In this document: piece after piece, positions 21,860-35,117 of the stretch
Numbering within the stretch: position 1 is the first letter of the stretch
Layout: the number at the start of each line of letters is the position of its first letter
NCBI GenBank assembly: GCA_027186245.1
Contig: CP114495.1
Span: forward strand, 8,982,501-9,046,500
Origin: Coriaria nepalensis
Taxonomy: Eukaryota; Streptophyta; Magnoliopsida; Cucurbitales; Coriariaceae
Reading direction: 5' to 3'
DNA: 64,000 nucleotides
Position numbers and translations under genes: made by a program
Notes under the pieces: model-generated
What the model saw: the letters and a program-made list of their open reading frames with translations, nothing else
Database searches by the model: none
Told to the model about the DNA's origin: nothing

Positions 21860-23937
21860 TCCCCTCCTCTTGTTTATGTTTTTGGGCTTTAAGCCCAATT
21901 TTCTCGATAGTTTCTACCGATAACAAGTGTTCTGATATATCATTGATCATTCAATCCTTTAATAACAACTTGGTCTAGAAAAAAGAAAAAACTCCTTTTG
22001 CTAATAATATATTAGTGGTTGATAAAATGAGTATAATTAATGATCCATATTAATATTTTAGATATAAATTTTAATTGTGTGATTTAAGTATATAATATAT
22101 GATATGATTTAATTGTATATAAATATAAATATTTAAATTTCTTATTCATAAATAATATCTTTATTAAATTAAAAATTAAAATTTCCATCTAATATTATTC
22201 TTAAAATAGAGAATGGGAATCCGAATCACCAATAAATTTCCAGAACTTAATAATAATAATAATAATAATAATATATTAAATTATTAATCTATTTAATCTT
22301 GCCCTCCGATTCTCAACCATCATCAGTAGAAGGAAGAGCAACATGCATGTGTGAGTGGCAAATATAAAACATATCCTCACTGGTTTTGCTTTACATGAAA
22401 TCGACAGAAAATGTTGGATAATGTTCCAAATTATATGAAGAGCCTGTTAGAAACAAGAAGGAAGGGCAAAGCTTAACTTACTCTTATGTTCTTTCTTAAT
22501 GTCCTAACTATCATCATGTTGGGATAAAGTTTGATGAAGTGGGAGTAGTAGTTAGTGTATATGGTGTCAGATGAGCTTCATCTTCATTCCCCACCACCAT
22601 GTCATATGATTAAAAGGGCAATGCTTTAAGCACATGACTCAAAAAAGAAGACATGCCCTATTTTGCCTTTTTTCACATGGACTCTCTAAAGTCTCTATAA
22701 CCTTTTCTTTTTTTCTTTTTTTTTGTTTCCCTTCTCTCTCTCACCAATTGCATGTATCCGTTGGAGTACAAATTCACAATTTGGCAATGAGATTTCATAT
22801 CCATCCAAATTGATACGACAAATAATTCAATAGTCGACTCGATAATAGTTTATATTTAACCGAAATATAAATATAAAGTCTAAATGATGTCATCTATTAA
22901 ATAAAACAAAAAAATGACATTTTTTTTAAAACATAATCGATATATTTTAACTAAAGATATTCGATAATAATAATGAAAATTAATATACATAAATATATAT
23001 AATAAAATAGTTTTTTCTTTCTCTCTTTCACTATAATTATTATATATGCGTATATAATTAAATATATTATTGTAAATTAATTAATTACGACATGACATAT
23101 TGAATAAAGAAAAGGTACTAATATATATATAGTAAAATAGTTTTTATTTAATTTCTCTTAGTCTCAATTTCTCTTTTTTTTTATCTTTTTAACTCGAGAG
23201 TTTATAGTTACATTTTCTCATTAACAAGATTTTAGCTTTTGCTAAAAGTAATTTGGTAGACTTAACTGCGAAATCAGTGGATTGGATTGAGAAAAATAGA
23301 GAACAATCATGAGAGCAAATGAAATTGTCTAAGACAACTCAAGTTGACACATGAAACTTCTCTCTCTATTTTGTTGTTTGGGATATAGACTAGGATTAAG
23401 GAGGAAAAGGTGTTGTTTTCGAGTCTTTGAACATATTAGATAGTGAGATTTGGTCCAACAGTTGGGCTTTATTATTTTTGGACGATAAAACTTAGAACCC
23501 AAATATGAGTGCATCTTTTTGAGGGGACAGATAGCTACTCTTCGGTGAGAACTTGCTTTTTTTTTTTTAGGGTTTAACAATTATATCATCATCACCTCAA
23601 AGGAGTTATTGATCTAAGTATAATAATTTATATATTAAAAATATAAGTTTTCCTAATAGAAGATGGTAGTTAGTTAAATCTCGGAAAAATATTATTTACC
23701 TTTTTTTTTTTTTTTTTTTTCAAGTCATTGTCTTATGAAATTGTCTCTGATTAGTTTTAAATCTATGGCTTGTTTAGTTGCATATCATTGTATTAGGTTC
23801 CCACCTCACTCAGATTGGGTACGTAATCGTGTTTGTGAACTGCCAAGTCATGATTTTAACTTGTTTTCTACGTAGACAATTGATACCATTTCATCTTGGG
23901 TTCAACAATGTGCTTCAACTCAAAACTTGATTTCAAG
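21860..23937. other. AT-rich intergenic region
   Basis: No supported gene. It contains an (AAT)8 microsatellite at 22249-22272, a mixed CT run near 22730, and a poly-T run near 23700-23720. A minus-strand open frame at 23329-23580 has no recognisable feature. Confidence 0.6.
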
Positions 23938-24418
23938 GAGAGCTGATAAAATTCGGTTGGACTTTTTGGTCCGATAAAAAGTTCGGCTGGGCCATTGTAA
24001 TATGAGTTGTGTTTGAGCATATTTTAAAGCTCATTGGACCGGTTTGGCTCGTTTAAATCCTTTAAATTTTTAATTTTTTTATATTTTATCTTATATAATA
24101 ATTTTTAAATTTTCTACCTGAATTTAATTATTTATATATTTTTTATTAATACATAATTAAATTCTTATTTGATCAAAAATTTATTTATTTATTTATTTTG
24201 CTTATTATATTCTTTTTTTACTTTTTATTTAAAAAAATGGTAGGGCCATGGGATCAATCCATTTTGAGCCCGTCCCAAGATAAACCTAATAGGTTTCCTG
24301 AGTCTGGCCGAATTAGACCCTCCTTTTTTTTAAAGAGCTGGTCTGACGGGATCCTAAATAATAAAAAATCTAGCTCGGGCTGAACTGTATAGCCTATTTT
24401 AATAGCTCTAATTTCAAA
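23930..24418. mobile_element. 473-bp hAT-type MITE
   Basis: The body at 23938-24410 begins gagagctgataaaattcgg and ends with the inverse of tagagctattaaaatagg, the TAGAGCTG-like end typical of plant hAT elements. Flanking 8-bp direct repeats are atttcaag (23930-23937) and atttcaaa (24411-24418), one difference. The interior has patches such as ggaccggtttggctcg that occur in related nonautonomous hATs. There is no transposase frame, so it must be nonautonomous. Confidence 0.65.
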
Positions 24419-26425
24419 TACTTACCTTTTATTTTCTTTCATGAAAACTAGTTTTGATTTGAATTACAACGCTAAAACATACTAATAGTACGTATTTATA
24501 ATTTATATATATATATGTGATTCTATGCATTCAAATCTTAGGTTATGTTTTTAATTTAATTACTGACTTCTTTGTACTATATTACTAACTATTTCTCTTT
24601 CTCTTTCGAGCATATTTTATTTATATAATTTTTAATAAATTATCCAAAAATATTAAAATAACTTACTAAAAAACCAATTAATAACCTTGATATGAAGAAG
24701 AATAAAAAGTTATAATTTCATATTCTTTTATTTTTCGCAATAGATTTAACCTATTTCTCCATTTTTTTTAAAAAAAAATATTTATTTATTTAAAATTTTG
24801 AAGAATCATTAAGAAAAATGTGTGTATCATAAACTCGGCTTCCTTCATAATTCATATACATGAACATATATTAATTAATCGAAAGTATACAATTAAAAAA
24901 AAAAAAAAAGGATGTTCATTATTGCATTAACGTATAGTCTCTAATGCAATTATGCCACTTTTTGCAAAGTGGGGTCATTATGAGAACGCATGACCACAAT
25001 GCAAAATAGAAGAAGATCAAATGAAATGAACTAAAGGATTAGGTAGTGTTTGCTGATGTAATAAATCTTCAACTTTCCATTCACTTATCTACATCATCTT
25101 TGCTTTTCCCTAACTCCATAATTAGCGCTAGAAGCCACTTATCCTCATGATCGACCCCCCTTCGATTAGAATTAGACTCATTAAGCCCCATTGTTCATGA
25201 AAAAGGCAATGGATTTCTTAGCCTCTTAATTAGGCAAGTACTATATTGGAGGAGTGGGTAAAATTACGGTCGGAACTGATATTGAATAACATCGGTTGTG
25301 ATTTTGATTTTATTGATATTGATATTGATATGATATTAAAATTATCGGTATAATCAATATTTTTATCGAGAGTTTATGTTAAATATTAAGACTTTAAAAT
25401 CTAAACATATAAAGAATTATCTTAAATTTATATTTTTCATTTTAATCTATTGTAATTATCTTTCAACTAATCATTTATAATATCTTAATCGATTTATTTC
25501 TTAATATTTAATTAACTAAAAGGTTATTATTAAATTATTATTATATATTTTTTTTAAAAGGGTCATTATCGTCATTTTATTTCTTATATTTCAAACTTCC
25601 CCTAGGTTGGTCAATGTCAATATTCAACAAAACTTTGACAAATATATATAATTCGTTAGATTTTTTTTTGTCACACTTCCATTTCACTATCGCCCTCTTC
25701 ATTATCTTATCTTCATTTTGATTAAATAAAATAAAATTAAAATTAAAAAAAAAAAAATCAGATCCAAACCAAACGGTTTCTTGAAGAAATGAATATTCAA
25801 TTCACCCACTTCAAAATTTGAAACATTTAACTGCAGCAACCTTGAAGCAGCAGCAACAAAAAGAACCCTCACTTCCTCCTCAAACAGGGCAAGGAATCGA
25901 ATTTCATTTTTCAGTCTCAGATTTTCTTCACAGAGAAGAAGAGGAAGAGGAAAAGGAAGAAGAAGAAAAAGAAGAAGACCAGACTCAGAGCTCAGAAGAG
26001 GTTTCAGCTTTTGCTTTTCAAGCGGTAGTAATCAGCTTTTTCTCTGTTTTTTAGTACCGAAATTCTCTGTGCTTCCTCCTTTTTCTTTATTTAGCTAGTT
26101 CAGTTTCCGGTTTTGTTTCTGAAAACTGATTCTTGGTACAACAAGAAAAACAAATCCCACGTAGCATCTGCAACGATTTCACGCGTCCAAATCGCTTCTT
26201 CCCGCTCTGGATTCTTGGAATTTTCGGTGTTTGAATTTTCAAGAATCCCGAGTTTGTTTTATTTATTTACTTTTTTTGTTTCTTTTCTAGGTTTCTTTTC
26301 CCGAATCATGGTTTTTCAATCGGTTTTGGAAATCCGAGGATTGAATTGAAAATCAGGGGGTGGGAAATCACAACAATTTTGAGGAGAGAGAGTTCCTGAT
26401 TTTAGGTAGGGGAAATTCCAGCAAG
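24419..26425. other. AT-rich spacer and 5' leader of the myosin gene
   Basis: AT-rich sequence without a supported gene up to about 25790. From there to 26425 the sequence turns purine-rich (gaagaagaggaagagg) and then mixed, as expected of a promoter/5' leader for the myosin gene. An open frame runs in frame upstream of its ATG from 26360 but starts at GTG, so the ATG at 26426 is preferred. Confidence 0.6.
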
Positions 26426-29400
26426 ATGATGTTATCAACCTCGCCTTCGACCTTAGCACGGAGCTCTCTGGAAGAAATGCTGGAGTCGCTCCGGCGAAGA
26501 GATGAAATCGAAAAGCCCAAGGACTTACCGCCTGCATTGCCGGCCCGGCCCACTTTAAAGGGCCGGCTTCCTCTGGCTCGCCGATCTTTGCCTAACAACT
26601 TCAGGGTGAGTGATATAGGCCCATTGGAAGGCTTATCAGGTGGGTTTAATGTGAATGGGGAGATAAAAAGGGAAGAGAAGGATTTAGGAAACAAGGGAAG
26701 TAGCATTTGGAGCAAGAAAGTGAAGAGAGATCAAAATGATAAATCGCCATACTCTATTCCGGCTTTAGCTTCTGATTCGGATTGGGATGATTACATTGGT
26801 TATTTCATCAAGAAGGTAACTTAAAAATGTGATGTTTTATATGAATATTTCTCTCATTTTTATAGCTTTATATGGAACTAAGGTTTTTTTTCTCTCTCCC
26901 TCCCTCCCTCTTTCTCTCTGTCTGTCCCCTCTTAGAAACTCCGAGTTTGGTGTAGGCTTCAAAATGGGCCATGGGAATCCGGAACAATACAATCAACAGT
27001 TGAGGAGGAAGCATTTGTCTCACTCTTTAATGGAAATGTAAGTTCAGTTCATAAGCTTGGTTAATTGCTTGAAAGCTAATAGAAGATTTATGTATACTTA
27101 ATAGTGTTATACTCTGACAATATCATATAGGTTGTTAAGGTATCAAAAGGGGAGCTTTTTCCTGCTAATCTGGATATTCTGAATGGGGTTGATGATCTTA
27201 CATGGCTTAGTCATTTGAATGAACCATCTGCTCTTTGCAATCTTCGGCAGAGATATTCTCAGGATAAGATTTATGTAAGAATGGTCCTGTTCTTGTATAA
27301 GTATATCATTTTCTTGTCTTGTAAATGTTTTTTTTTTTCTTTAATAAATTTATTTCTCTACAGAGTAAGGTGGGGCCAGTACTTATTGCGGTCAATCCGT
27401 TTAGAGAAGTGAAACTTTATGGAAGCGAATTAGTCACGGGTTATAGGCAGAAGCTCATAGACAGCCCTCACGTTTATGCCGTAGCTGATGATGCTTATAA
27501 TCAAATGATGAAAGGTGGATGATTTATTCAATTTTTATTTTATTTTATTCTTCTTTAATTTGAAAAGATTTTTAGAATTGCTCGGGTTGCAACTTTAACT
27601 TGTTTCTGAACCTATTTATTTTGGTGACTATGACATCTTGCAGCTGATGTCGATCAATCCATACTAATAAGGTCAGTTTATCTCCGTATGGTGCTTCCTT
27701 GGTATTAGTTTGCACTTGTTAGTTATTTTGATATTTTTCTTACAGCGGAGAAAGTGGAGCTGGGAAAACAGAGACAGCAAAAGTTGTTATACAATACTTG
27801 GCTGCTCTTGGTGGGGCTGATTCTGGGATAGATAATAGAATCCTTCATGCAAATTGTATTTTAGAAGCCTTTGGGAGTGCCAAGACGTCTAGGAATGACG
27901 ATTCCAGCCGATTTGTAAGTCTCTTCTGGTCTTTCTAAACTTTTTCTCATTTTAAATTTTTATTTATATTTTTTCTAATAATGGGATGACTTTGTTTTTG
28001 CTAAAAAAACTAAGGTTGAGTTTGCCCTAAGCATCCACAGAACACCCTTCTGATCTTATACTGCATCAATTTAGATCTAATCTTATACTAACAATCCAGT
28101 TTCTGAAAGTTCTAAAACCAGCAAGACAAACTGACCCTAATCTAAACCGGGTTTTATAAAATGCTTAGGCAAACTCGGCTTAAGTGATCCTGATATTTCT
28201 TGAGCTTGGCTAACATGCTTTTGAATATGGTGCAGGGGAAGTTGATTGAAATTCATTTTAGCACAATGGGGAAGATATGTGGTGCTAAAATTCAAACCCG
28301 TAAGCTCTTTTTTTTCTTTTTTTTAAAAAAAAACAGCAAGGAATTTGTTAGAATAATGTTATGACTTATTTCATCATATAAATCTCATCATGCTATTACT
28401 CACTTGCTGTTATGACCTCATGTGTATGGCAAATTGTCGATCCACCTGCAATACATGTTGATAGTTATGTTAGAAAGGGTAAGATTTTTCTCAATTCAAA
28501 CTTCTACTTGAAACATGAGACATGTCTGAGATTACTATCTCCTTCTTGAGCAGTCGAGAGTTGTCGAGCTAAGTAGCGATGAAAGGTCATTCCATATTTT
28601 TTATCAGCTTTGTGCTGGTGCTCCTCCTAACCTTCGAGGTAATTATATTATATCTAAAGTTCTGGATTAAATGTGTAAACTGGTTACTCTATACACCTGC
28701 CTTTTGTTTATTCATATATTTATATATATTTATTTATTTACCTTTTTTTTTCTAGAGACTCTTAACCTTAAGACGGCTAGCGAGTACAAGTATCTTAACC
28801 AGAGTGAATGCATGGCAATTGATGGTGTTGATGATGCGAAGAAATTCCATGTTCTTATGGTAACATAATAGATTTATGTCTACGGTGTTTAATTGTATTT
28901 TTGCTTATGTGGATTCAGTTAAATTCTTATATTCAAGCCAGGAAAGATCTTTAGTTTTTTTTTTTCCCCCCACCTCCAGGAAGCCTTAGACATCATCCAA
29001 ATTCACAAGGAAGATCAAAACTATGTATTTACTCTTCTTGCTGCAGTGCTATGGATAGGAAATGTATCATTTAAAGTCATTGACAGCGATAATCATGTTG
29101 AGGTTCTGGCTGATGAAGGTAATAGTTTCTAGATTTCACATCTTCTTCTTCTGATCCGTTAATGAATGGCGTTTCTTCAGAAACTGAAAATGTACATGTT
29201 GTATAAAGTGACTTATACTTATTCCTTACTCTGGCAGCTCTAAAGAATGCAACTCAATTGATGGGTTGCAGTTCTCGAGACCTTATCTCAATTTTATCAA
29301 CCCAAAGTCTGAAGAAATTGACATTGAATCAGGTTCACTTTCTACTCGCTTAATGGACTTTCTCTCTCTCTTGTGTATTGTTTTATTCAGTCTCCCTAAC

Positions 29401-32400
29401 TTAGAATGCATTCTCTTAGTGTGTTGTGAAGTCCGTTTGTAATTCCAAATTGCAGGCCACTTTTAAAAGAAATGCATTGGCGAGATTTATCTATGCAAGC
29501 TTGTTTGACTGGCTTGTAGAACAAATCAATAATTCTCTTGGGGTGAGAAAATGCCAGTCGGGAAATTCCATACATCTACTGGATATATGTGGTTTTGGAT
29601 CATTTAAGGTATGCATGCTATTTTTACTCATGTGTAAGGCTTAATTTCTTGCTCATTAAAAGTCGTCAAGTGGTGATTATATCCATGCTCCTTTCAGAAA
29701 AATAAATTTGAACAATTTTGTATAAATTATGCAAATGAGAGGCTTCAACAACATTTCAGCCAGCATCTGTTAAAACTTCCGCAAGAGGTAAGAATCCTAG
29801 TCAGATGGTCAGTTTTGCTATCTCAAGTTGATAAATATGTTTTTCTTTTTCAATAGTTGAATAGATGTACATAGGCACAGGATATTGGTTTTTTTTTTTC
29901 CTGAACATCAATATGATCAGGTGTAAATTGTTCTGCAGGACTATGAATTTGATGGGGTGGATTGGAATAGAGTTGATTTTGAAGATAACCAAGAGTGCCT
30001 AAATCTGATTGAGAAGGTAATTCTTATGGATTCATTCTCTACTTTCTTTGCAATATGGACTTCTCCCTGATCCATGTTAACGTTTATAAATGAGTCACTT
30101 CCTTCCGGATAAAGTAGTCATATTTCCTTGGGCAGAAGCCTCTAGGACTGCTAGCTTTGTTGGATGAGGAGTCCAAGTCGGACGATGCTACTGATCTGAC
30201 TTTCACAAATAAACTTAAGCATCACTTGAGTGCTCATCCTTCTTTTAAAGAAGAAAAAAGCAGGGCTTTTGGTATTCACCATTATGCTGGAGAGGTAAGT
30301 TCTTGCTCAGTTCTTTATGATTTCTTTAATGTTGTACATATCTCAGAGCACTTAATCTATCTAGTTCTATAGTAACTCCTAATAAGATAAGTCCTATTTG
30401 ATCTATATGGTCACTCTGGAAAAATAGATCTCAAGGTCTGTCTTTTCTTTGATGTTTTTATTTATAGTTTAAATAATCATGTTGAACCGTGATTCTAGTA
30501 AAACAGAATTTAAATTTTTTTACACGTTTGTACTAATAACTTAATCTTATTAGGTCCTATATGATACAAATGGGTTCCTGGAAGAGAACAGAGATCAATT
30601 GCAGTCTGATTCTATCTCACTGCTTTCATCCTGTAGTGCTAAACTTCTTCAGTCGTTTGCCTCGAAAACGAATAGTAGTTCCCAAAAACAAAGTGTCAGT
30701 ATGCACCTTAAGGTAAATATGGAGTTTCCACTCCTTTCTGAAGCGGATTGTCCAAGCTGCTGTAGCATCTAAAATTTTTTTTAGATGACTTGTTTTGCAA
30801 AAATCTGAGGTTTTTATTTGCTTTGGGTCATAGGAGCAACTTTTTAAATTGATGCATCATTTGGAGAACACTAGTCCTCACTTCATTTACTGCATGAGGC
30901 CAAATAGTAAGCAGATTCCAGGCTCCTTTGAGGAGAACCTTATCTCACAACAGCTAAACGCTTGTGGAATTTTGGAGATTGCTAGGGTTTCAAGATCTGG
31001 ATATCCTGCCAGATTGACACATGAAGAATTTGCACAAAGGTAAGATGGTGAAATATTGTCTCAGTTCACTAGCTTTTTCTGATACAACTGTTGGCTTATT
31101 TCTCCTACATACATATATTAGGTATGGGTTCTTGCTTGTGGAAAAGAGCAATGTATGTCAGGATCCACTGAGTATATCGGTTGCTGTTCTTCAACAATTT
31201 AACATCCACCCTGAAATGTATCATGTTGGTTATACAAAATTGTTTCTCCGAGCTGGAAAGGTGAAGTCTAATTTATCTTTTCCTATCATTTTAATAATTT
31301 TCAAACCAAGAAGGTTACGAGATCAACTGTTTTCTAGTTCTATGATGTTTGTTATAGAGTTTGGTTTCTTGACCAAGTTCTAGAATAAAAGGGAAGAAAT
31401 TTTTGTTAATCTGATCGGGGTCTTGTTTTCTTCCTTTTTGTAATTGATAACATGGTTTTCTAATGCATGCGAGTTATGGTGATTGTCATAGATTGATACA
31501 TTGGAAGAAAAGAGAGCTCAAGTCTTGCATGGTATTCAAGTTGTTCAAAAATCCTTACGCGGTTGGCTAGTTCGAAAGCGTTTTAATGGCAGGAATAATT
31601 ATAAAACAAAACCCAGCAGGAAGATTCCACAAGTGAAGGTACTGTGTAATGTTATCAGCCTTCCCTTGTTTGTTTTCTTATGAGCTATATGAGCTTTGAG
31701 CAGCTTAAAGGGTAAATTCTGTCTTGGCTTAGGAGGAGGTTATCACACCGAATCAAGTTGCAGTTCTTCTGTCTACTACAACAGAGCTTGAAATGCGCGC
31801 TCTTAAGGCAGAAGAATCTCTCGGGAAAAAGGAACGGGAAAATGCCGCTCTTCAAGAGAAACTGCAACAATCCGAGGCCAGATGGATAGAATATGAAGCG
31901 AAGATGAAAGCAATGGAGAACATATGGCAAAAACAGATGACTTCCTTGCAAGTGAGTTGCTTTTTCATGCATATCATAGATTGCACACTGATGGTCAGTT
32001 TGCCCCAGGGCTTTTGTAACTATATTTCTGAAATTGGATTTTAGTATAAGATCAAAATCAAATTTATGTGACATTTTTATAAAAGTTTGAAAATCTTACT
32101 ATATTAAATCAAAACAAGGTTCTAGAGCTGCTTTAGACAAATTCGATCAAACTCCATTTTGCAAACATTTCACCACAACCTAGAGTCTGTCAATGGATTT
32201 GCAGAATACTGAGTTTGTGGTTCCAAATTGAATAATAGACCACCAAACTTGAGTCTAAAATGCTGAACATGAATGAATCCCAGAATTAATACCAATGGCA
32301 TATTGGTCACTGTTTTTTTTTTTTTTTTTTTCTCCCAGATGAGTCTTGCTGCAGCAAAAAAGAGCCTTGCAGCCGAAAACACAGCGGAAGATTCGGAGGA

Positions 32401-32770
32401 CACAACCTCTATGGGATCGAGAACTCCAGGTGGTAGCACACCAATAATTGCAACAAGGAGAGATCCTAATGGCATGGGAGGAGGAGCAATAGGAAATCTG
32501 ATGAAAGAATTCGAGCAGAGGAAACAAACTTTTGATGAAGATGCTAGAATTATAGTAGAAGCCAAGCTAGGTGGCCAATCGGGTCCGAATATGAGTTCTG
32601 AGGAAGAGTTCCGGAAACTTAAAATCCGGTTCCAGTTGTGGAAGAAAGAGTACAAGGTTAGGTTAAGGGAGACTAAAGCGAAGCTGCATAAACATGGCCA
32701 CCATTTGGATGCTGAAAAGGGCCGGAGAAAATGGTGGGGTAAATTAAGCACAAAAACACTGCACCATTGA
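26426..32770 (+). CDS. Class VIII myosin heavy chain
   Basis: Twenty-two exons: 26426-26815, 26936-27037, 27131-27274, 27364-27514, 27644-27671, 27746-27914, 28236-28299, 28465-28478, 28554-28638, 28756-28859, 28980-29118, 29238-29332, 29456-29608, 29698-29787, 29939-30016, 30136-30294, 30554-30712, 30834-31039, 31122-31260, 31492-31638, 31733-31951, 32339-32770; all phases agree, giving 1088 residues. The N-terminus ([26 protein letters not shown]) is typical of plant myosin VIII, an actin motor at plasmodesmata, endosomes and the division site. The P-loop GESGAGKT (about 273-280) is intact and switch I reads NDDSSRF (322-328). Switch II reads DICGFGSF (538-545), with Gly543 where myosins have Glu. 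A short neck (one or two IQ-like segments), coiled coil (from about 885) and a basic C-terminus follow. The protein is shorter than the usual ~1150-1220 residues because IQ repeats and part of the loop before exon 13 are missing. Confidence 0.93.
28465..28478 (+). other. 14-nt micro-exon of the myosin gene
   Basis: Exon 7 ends in phase 1 and exon 9 starts in phase 0, so a short exon is required. The 14 bases between atag and gtaaga encode LMLER (first codon split), which replaces the FLLEK found at this point in other myosin VIII proteins. Without it the frame hits a stop a few codons into exon 9. Confidence 0.8.
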
Positions 32771-33873
32771 AGAAAGATTTAGGAATGGAGTATAGGAGAA
32801 TGAAATGGGGGGCTTGTTCGGGCTTTAGCACGGGAGTTTGTATTTGGACAGGTAAGGAAAATGTTAGTAGACTGACCGATTTTGGTAAGCAAAATCGGAA
32901 GGGTTAAGAAATTTGTGCATAAAGCCAAGAGAAAAGGGGTAGGAAGATCTGCTGAAAGATTTTTTCAGTCAGTTTGTATATAGTCTGCTTCCATTGTTGT
33001 ACTTGTATAGTATCAAAGAGATGGAAGAGAAGTGTTCTTATTGATTGCTTAGTTAGTATACTTCGAGTCAGGTACGGGTCGGATAATCACTGTTTGAAAA
33101 CATTCGATCAATTTTGTCGAAAGCATCCGACAAGTCACTGCCCCTTTAATATATATATATATATATATAATGAAATAAAACTAATTTTTGGCGCCCGATG
33201 CCACCCTCCCTCCCCAACGGCTGACTCCCTATATATATATATATATATATCTCAATTTTGCATATTTTTTATATATGCATTGTGGTCTTACAATCTTAGA
33301 TAAATTATAGAAGAGAATGTTGTCGAGGACTGCTTGATCTAATTTATCTTGGCACGGTATCTCAACCTTTGGTACAATGATTTGGGTTAAGAGCGACTAA
33401 TGTATCCAACTCTTTTTTTTTTTTTTTTGGATAAATTGAAAGACTTTTAATTGCAATCATGAATGAGATGCTATAAGTGTGTCATTGCATTTTTCCTTAT
33501 TAACGGGAATGGTAGTTTAAAAATACTAATTGACTGAAAGGGTACTTCAAAAATGTAAAAGATCTTATATTATTCCTTATTAAAATGAAGATCCTCAAAC
33601 TTTCGTAGAGTTTTGTAGTGACACATTACATGGATGATGTTTATAATATAAAAGTTTGTTTGATTGGTTCAATTTTTTGAGTACTCTGGTTGATTTGTGC
33701 TACTTGTTTAGTATTCTGGTTTGATAATATCTTGATTTATCTCGATTATTTCTTTACAGGACATGTCCAATGATAGTAGTGCATCAATTGTCCCTTCATT
33801 TGAAGAATTTTCCCTCTCTAATTATGATGTAAAAATTGATGACAACATAACAATCCATATTACAATCACGACA
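32771..33873. other. 3' flank of myosin; intergenic with TA microsatellites
   Basis: Probable 3' untranslated region up to about 33100, then AT-rich spacer. TA repeats lie at 33149-33169 and 33231-33250 with a short GC-rich piece between. No gene was recognised. Confidence 0.6.
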
Positions 33874-34200
33874 TTAGCACAGAAATTGCCGACAAAGAGT
33901 TTGACATGAGATAATTCCATAGCAGATATAAAGAATGAGACGATAACGTGCATTTATTATGAAAGGATCATGTCGTATAAGGTTAGTAGAGAATAGAGAA
34001 TATCGTACTTGACATAGCCCATAAACAATCACTACCTTGCAAGGAAAAGAAATAGCTCTGGACAAAAACTTTGTATCCATAAGCGTGTTAGAAACTCCTT
34101 TCAGCTTCTCTTCTTCCTTAATTTCAATCTTAGTCTCAACAACCACCTCCTTATCTATATATTCGTGAGTCTCAGTCTGCTTCTTTTCTCCGGTAGCCAT
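33874..34200 (-). pseudogene. Truncated paralogue of the acidic-protein gene at 35118-35531
   Basis: Starting at ATG 34200 on the minus strand the frame reads MATGEKKQTETHEYIDK and a Glu/Lys-rich stretch (VETKIEIKEEEKLKG), resembling the start of the neighbouring gene. After about 50 residues (FLSRAISFPCK) similarity ends and the frame continues into unrelated hydrophobic sequence to a stop at 33874. The neighbour's C-terminal half is absent. The upstream leader and TATA-like region (ggtatttatag near 34340) match those of the neighbour (near 35850), showing a tandem duplication. Either a decayed copy or a gene with an unseen second exon. Confidence 0.45.
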
Positions 34201-35117
34201 TTTGATGATCAACTGTAAGTTGTGAAAAATATACACTGATTTTAATGACTCTTGGAAAATTTAAACTGTAAATAAATGAACTCAACAGTACTAATATAAA
34301 GAAGAATAATATGATCCCAATTCGGGTAACCGGAATAAGGTATTTATAGTCGGAATATATGTCCAGTAAGTGTAAAAAAAATTGGGGTTGTGATTGAATT
34401 AGTTGAATAATATTATCGATATAAGAATGAAATTGTCAACAGGATGTCTCGTATAAAATATGATTATAAGTTTTCTTAGATGAGTTTAAATCTACACTAA
34501 ATATCAATAGAATGTCATAAACATGTGTACGGTGTACTGGTCGGGTTAATTCACACTTTTCACAAATCACTTTTCTTGTCTTTTCGATATTTTCAATAGA
34601 TTGTTAGGTTTGCTCGACCATAGGAACTAGGTATAAAGCCCATATGATACGTAGTGTGATATGAGACTAATGTATGAGTTAAGACAATATGATCCACTAA
34701 TCTAATTAATAATCTAAATTAAAGAAAAAAAAGACAAGATTTTTAACTTGGTCTAACATTTAATGCTATTCTCAATCCGCCTCCTCGCATTGCATGTAAG
34801 GTAATTTATCTTGAACCTGCGCGTATATTTTTTTTATATGAGTGAAATATGTATAGTAATTAGCCCAATCATATATACTGAATTTTTGATACGTGTTTAT
34901 ACTAAATTCTCAATATGGGATAATATTTTCGATAATAACAAAACACAATTTATATATTGTGGTAACACAATCAAGCTTAATTATTACAAACGGATGAAAA
35001 AAGTGCAAGAAATCAGCTCTCTGGCCTTAAACAAATTAGGAAAAATAACACAAAATATCAATTGCAAATTACAACAAAATTGGAATTATTATTTTTTAAA
35101 ATTTTTTCTATCATAGG
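34201..35117. other. Spacer between the duplicated acidic-protein genes
   Basis: AT-rich. The part next to 34200, up to about 34560, is the duplicated promoter region of the left copy, including ggtatttatag near 34340. No other gene was seen. Confidence 0.6.

Noticed and set aside
28495..28520. cttctacttgaaac as the expected FLLE micro-exon of myosin
   Set aside because: It has neither an AG acceptor nor a GT donor in place; the 14-nt exon at 28465-28478 has both and keeps the frame.
32170..32751. 193-residue minus-strand frame
   Set aside because: Antisense to the last exon of the myosin gene.
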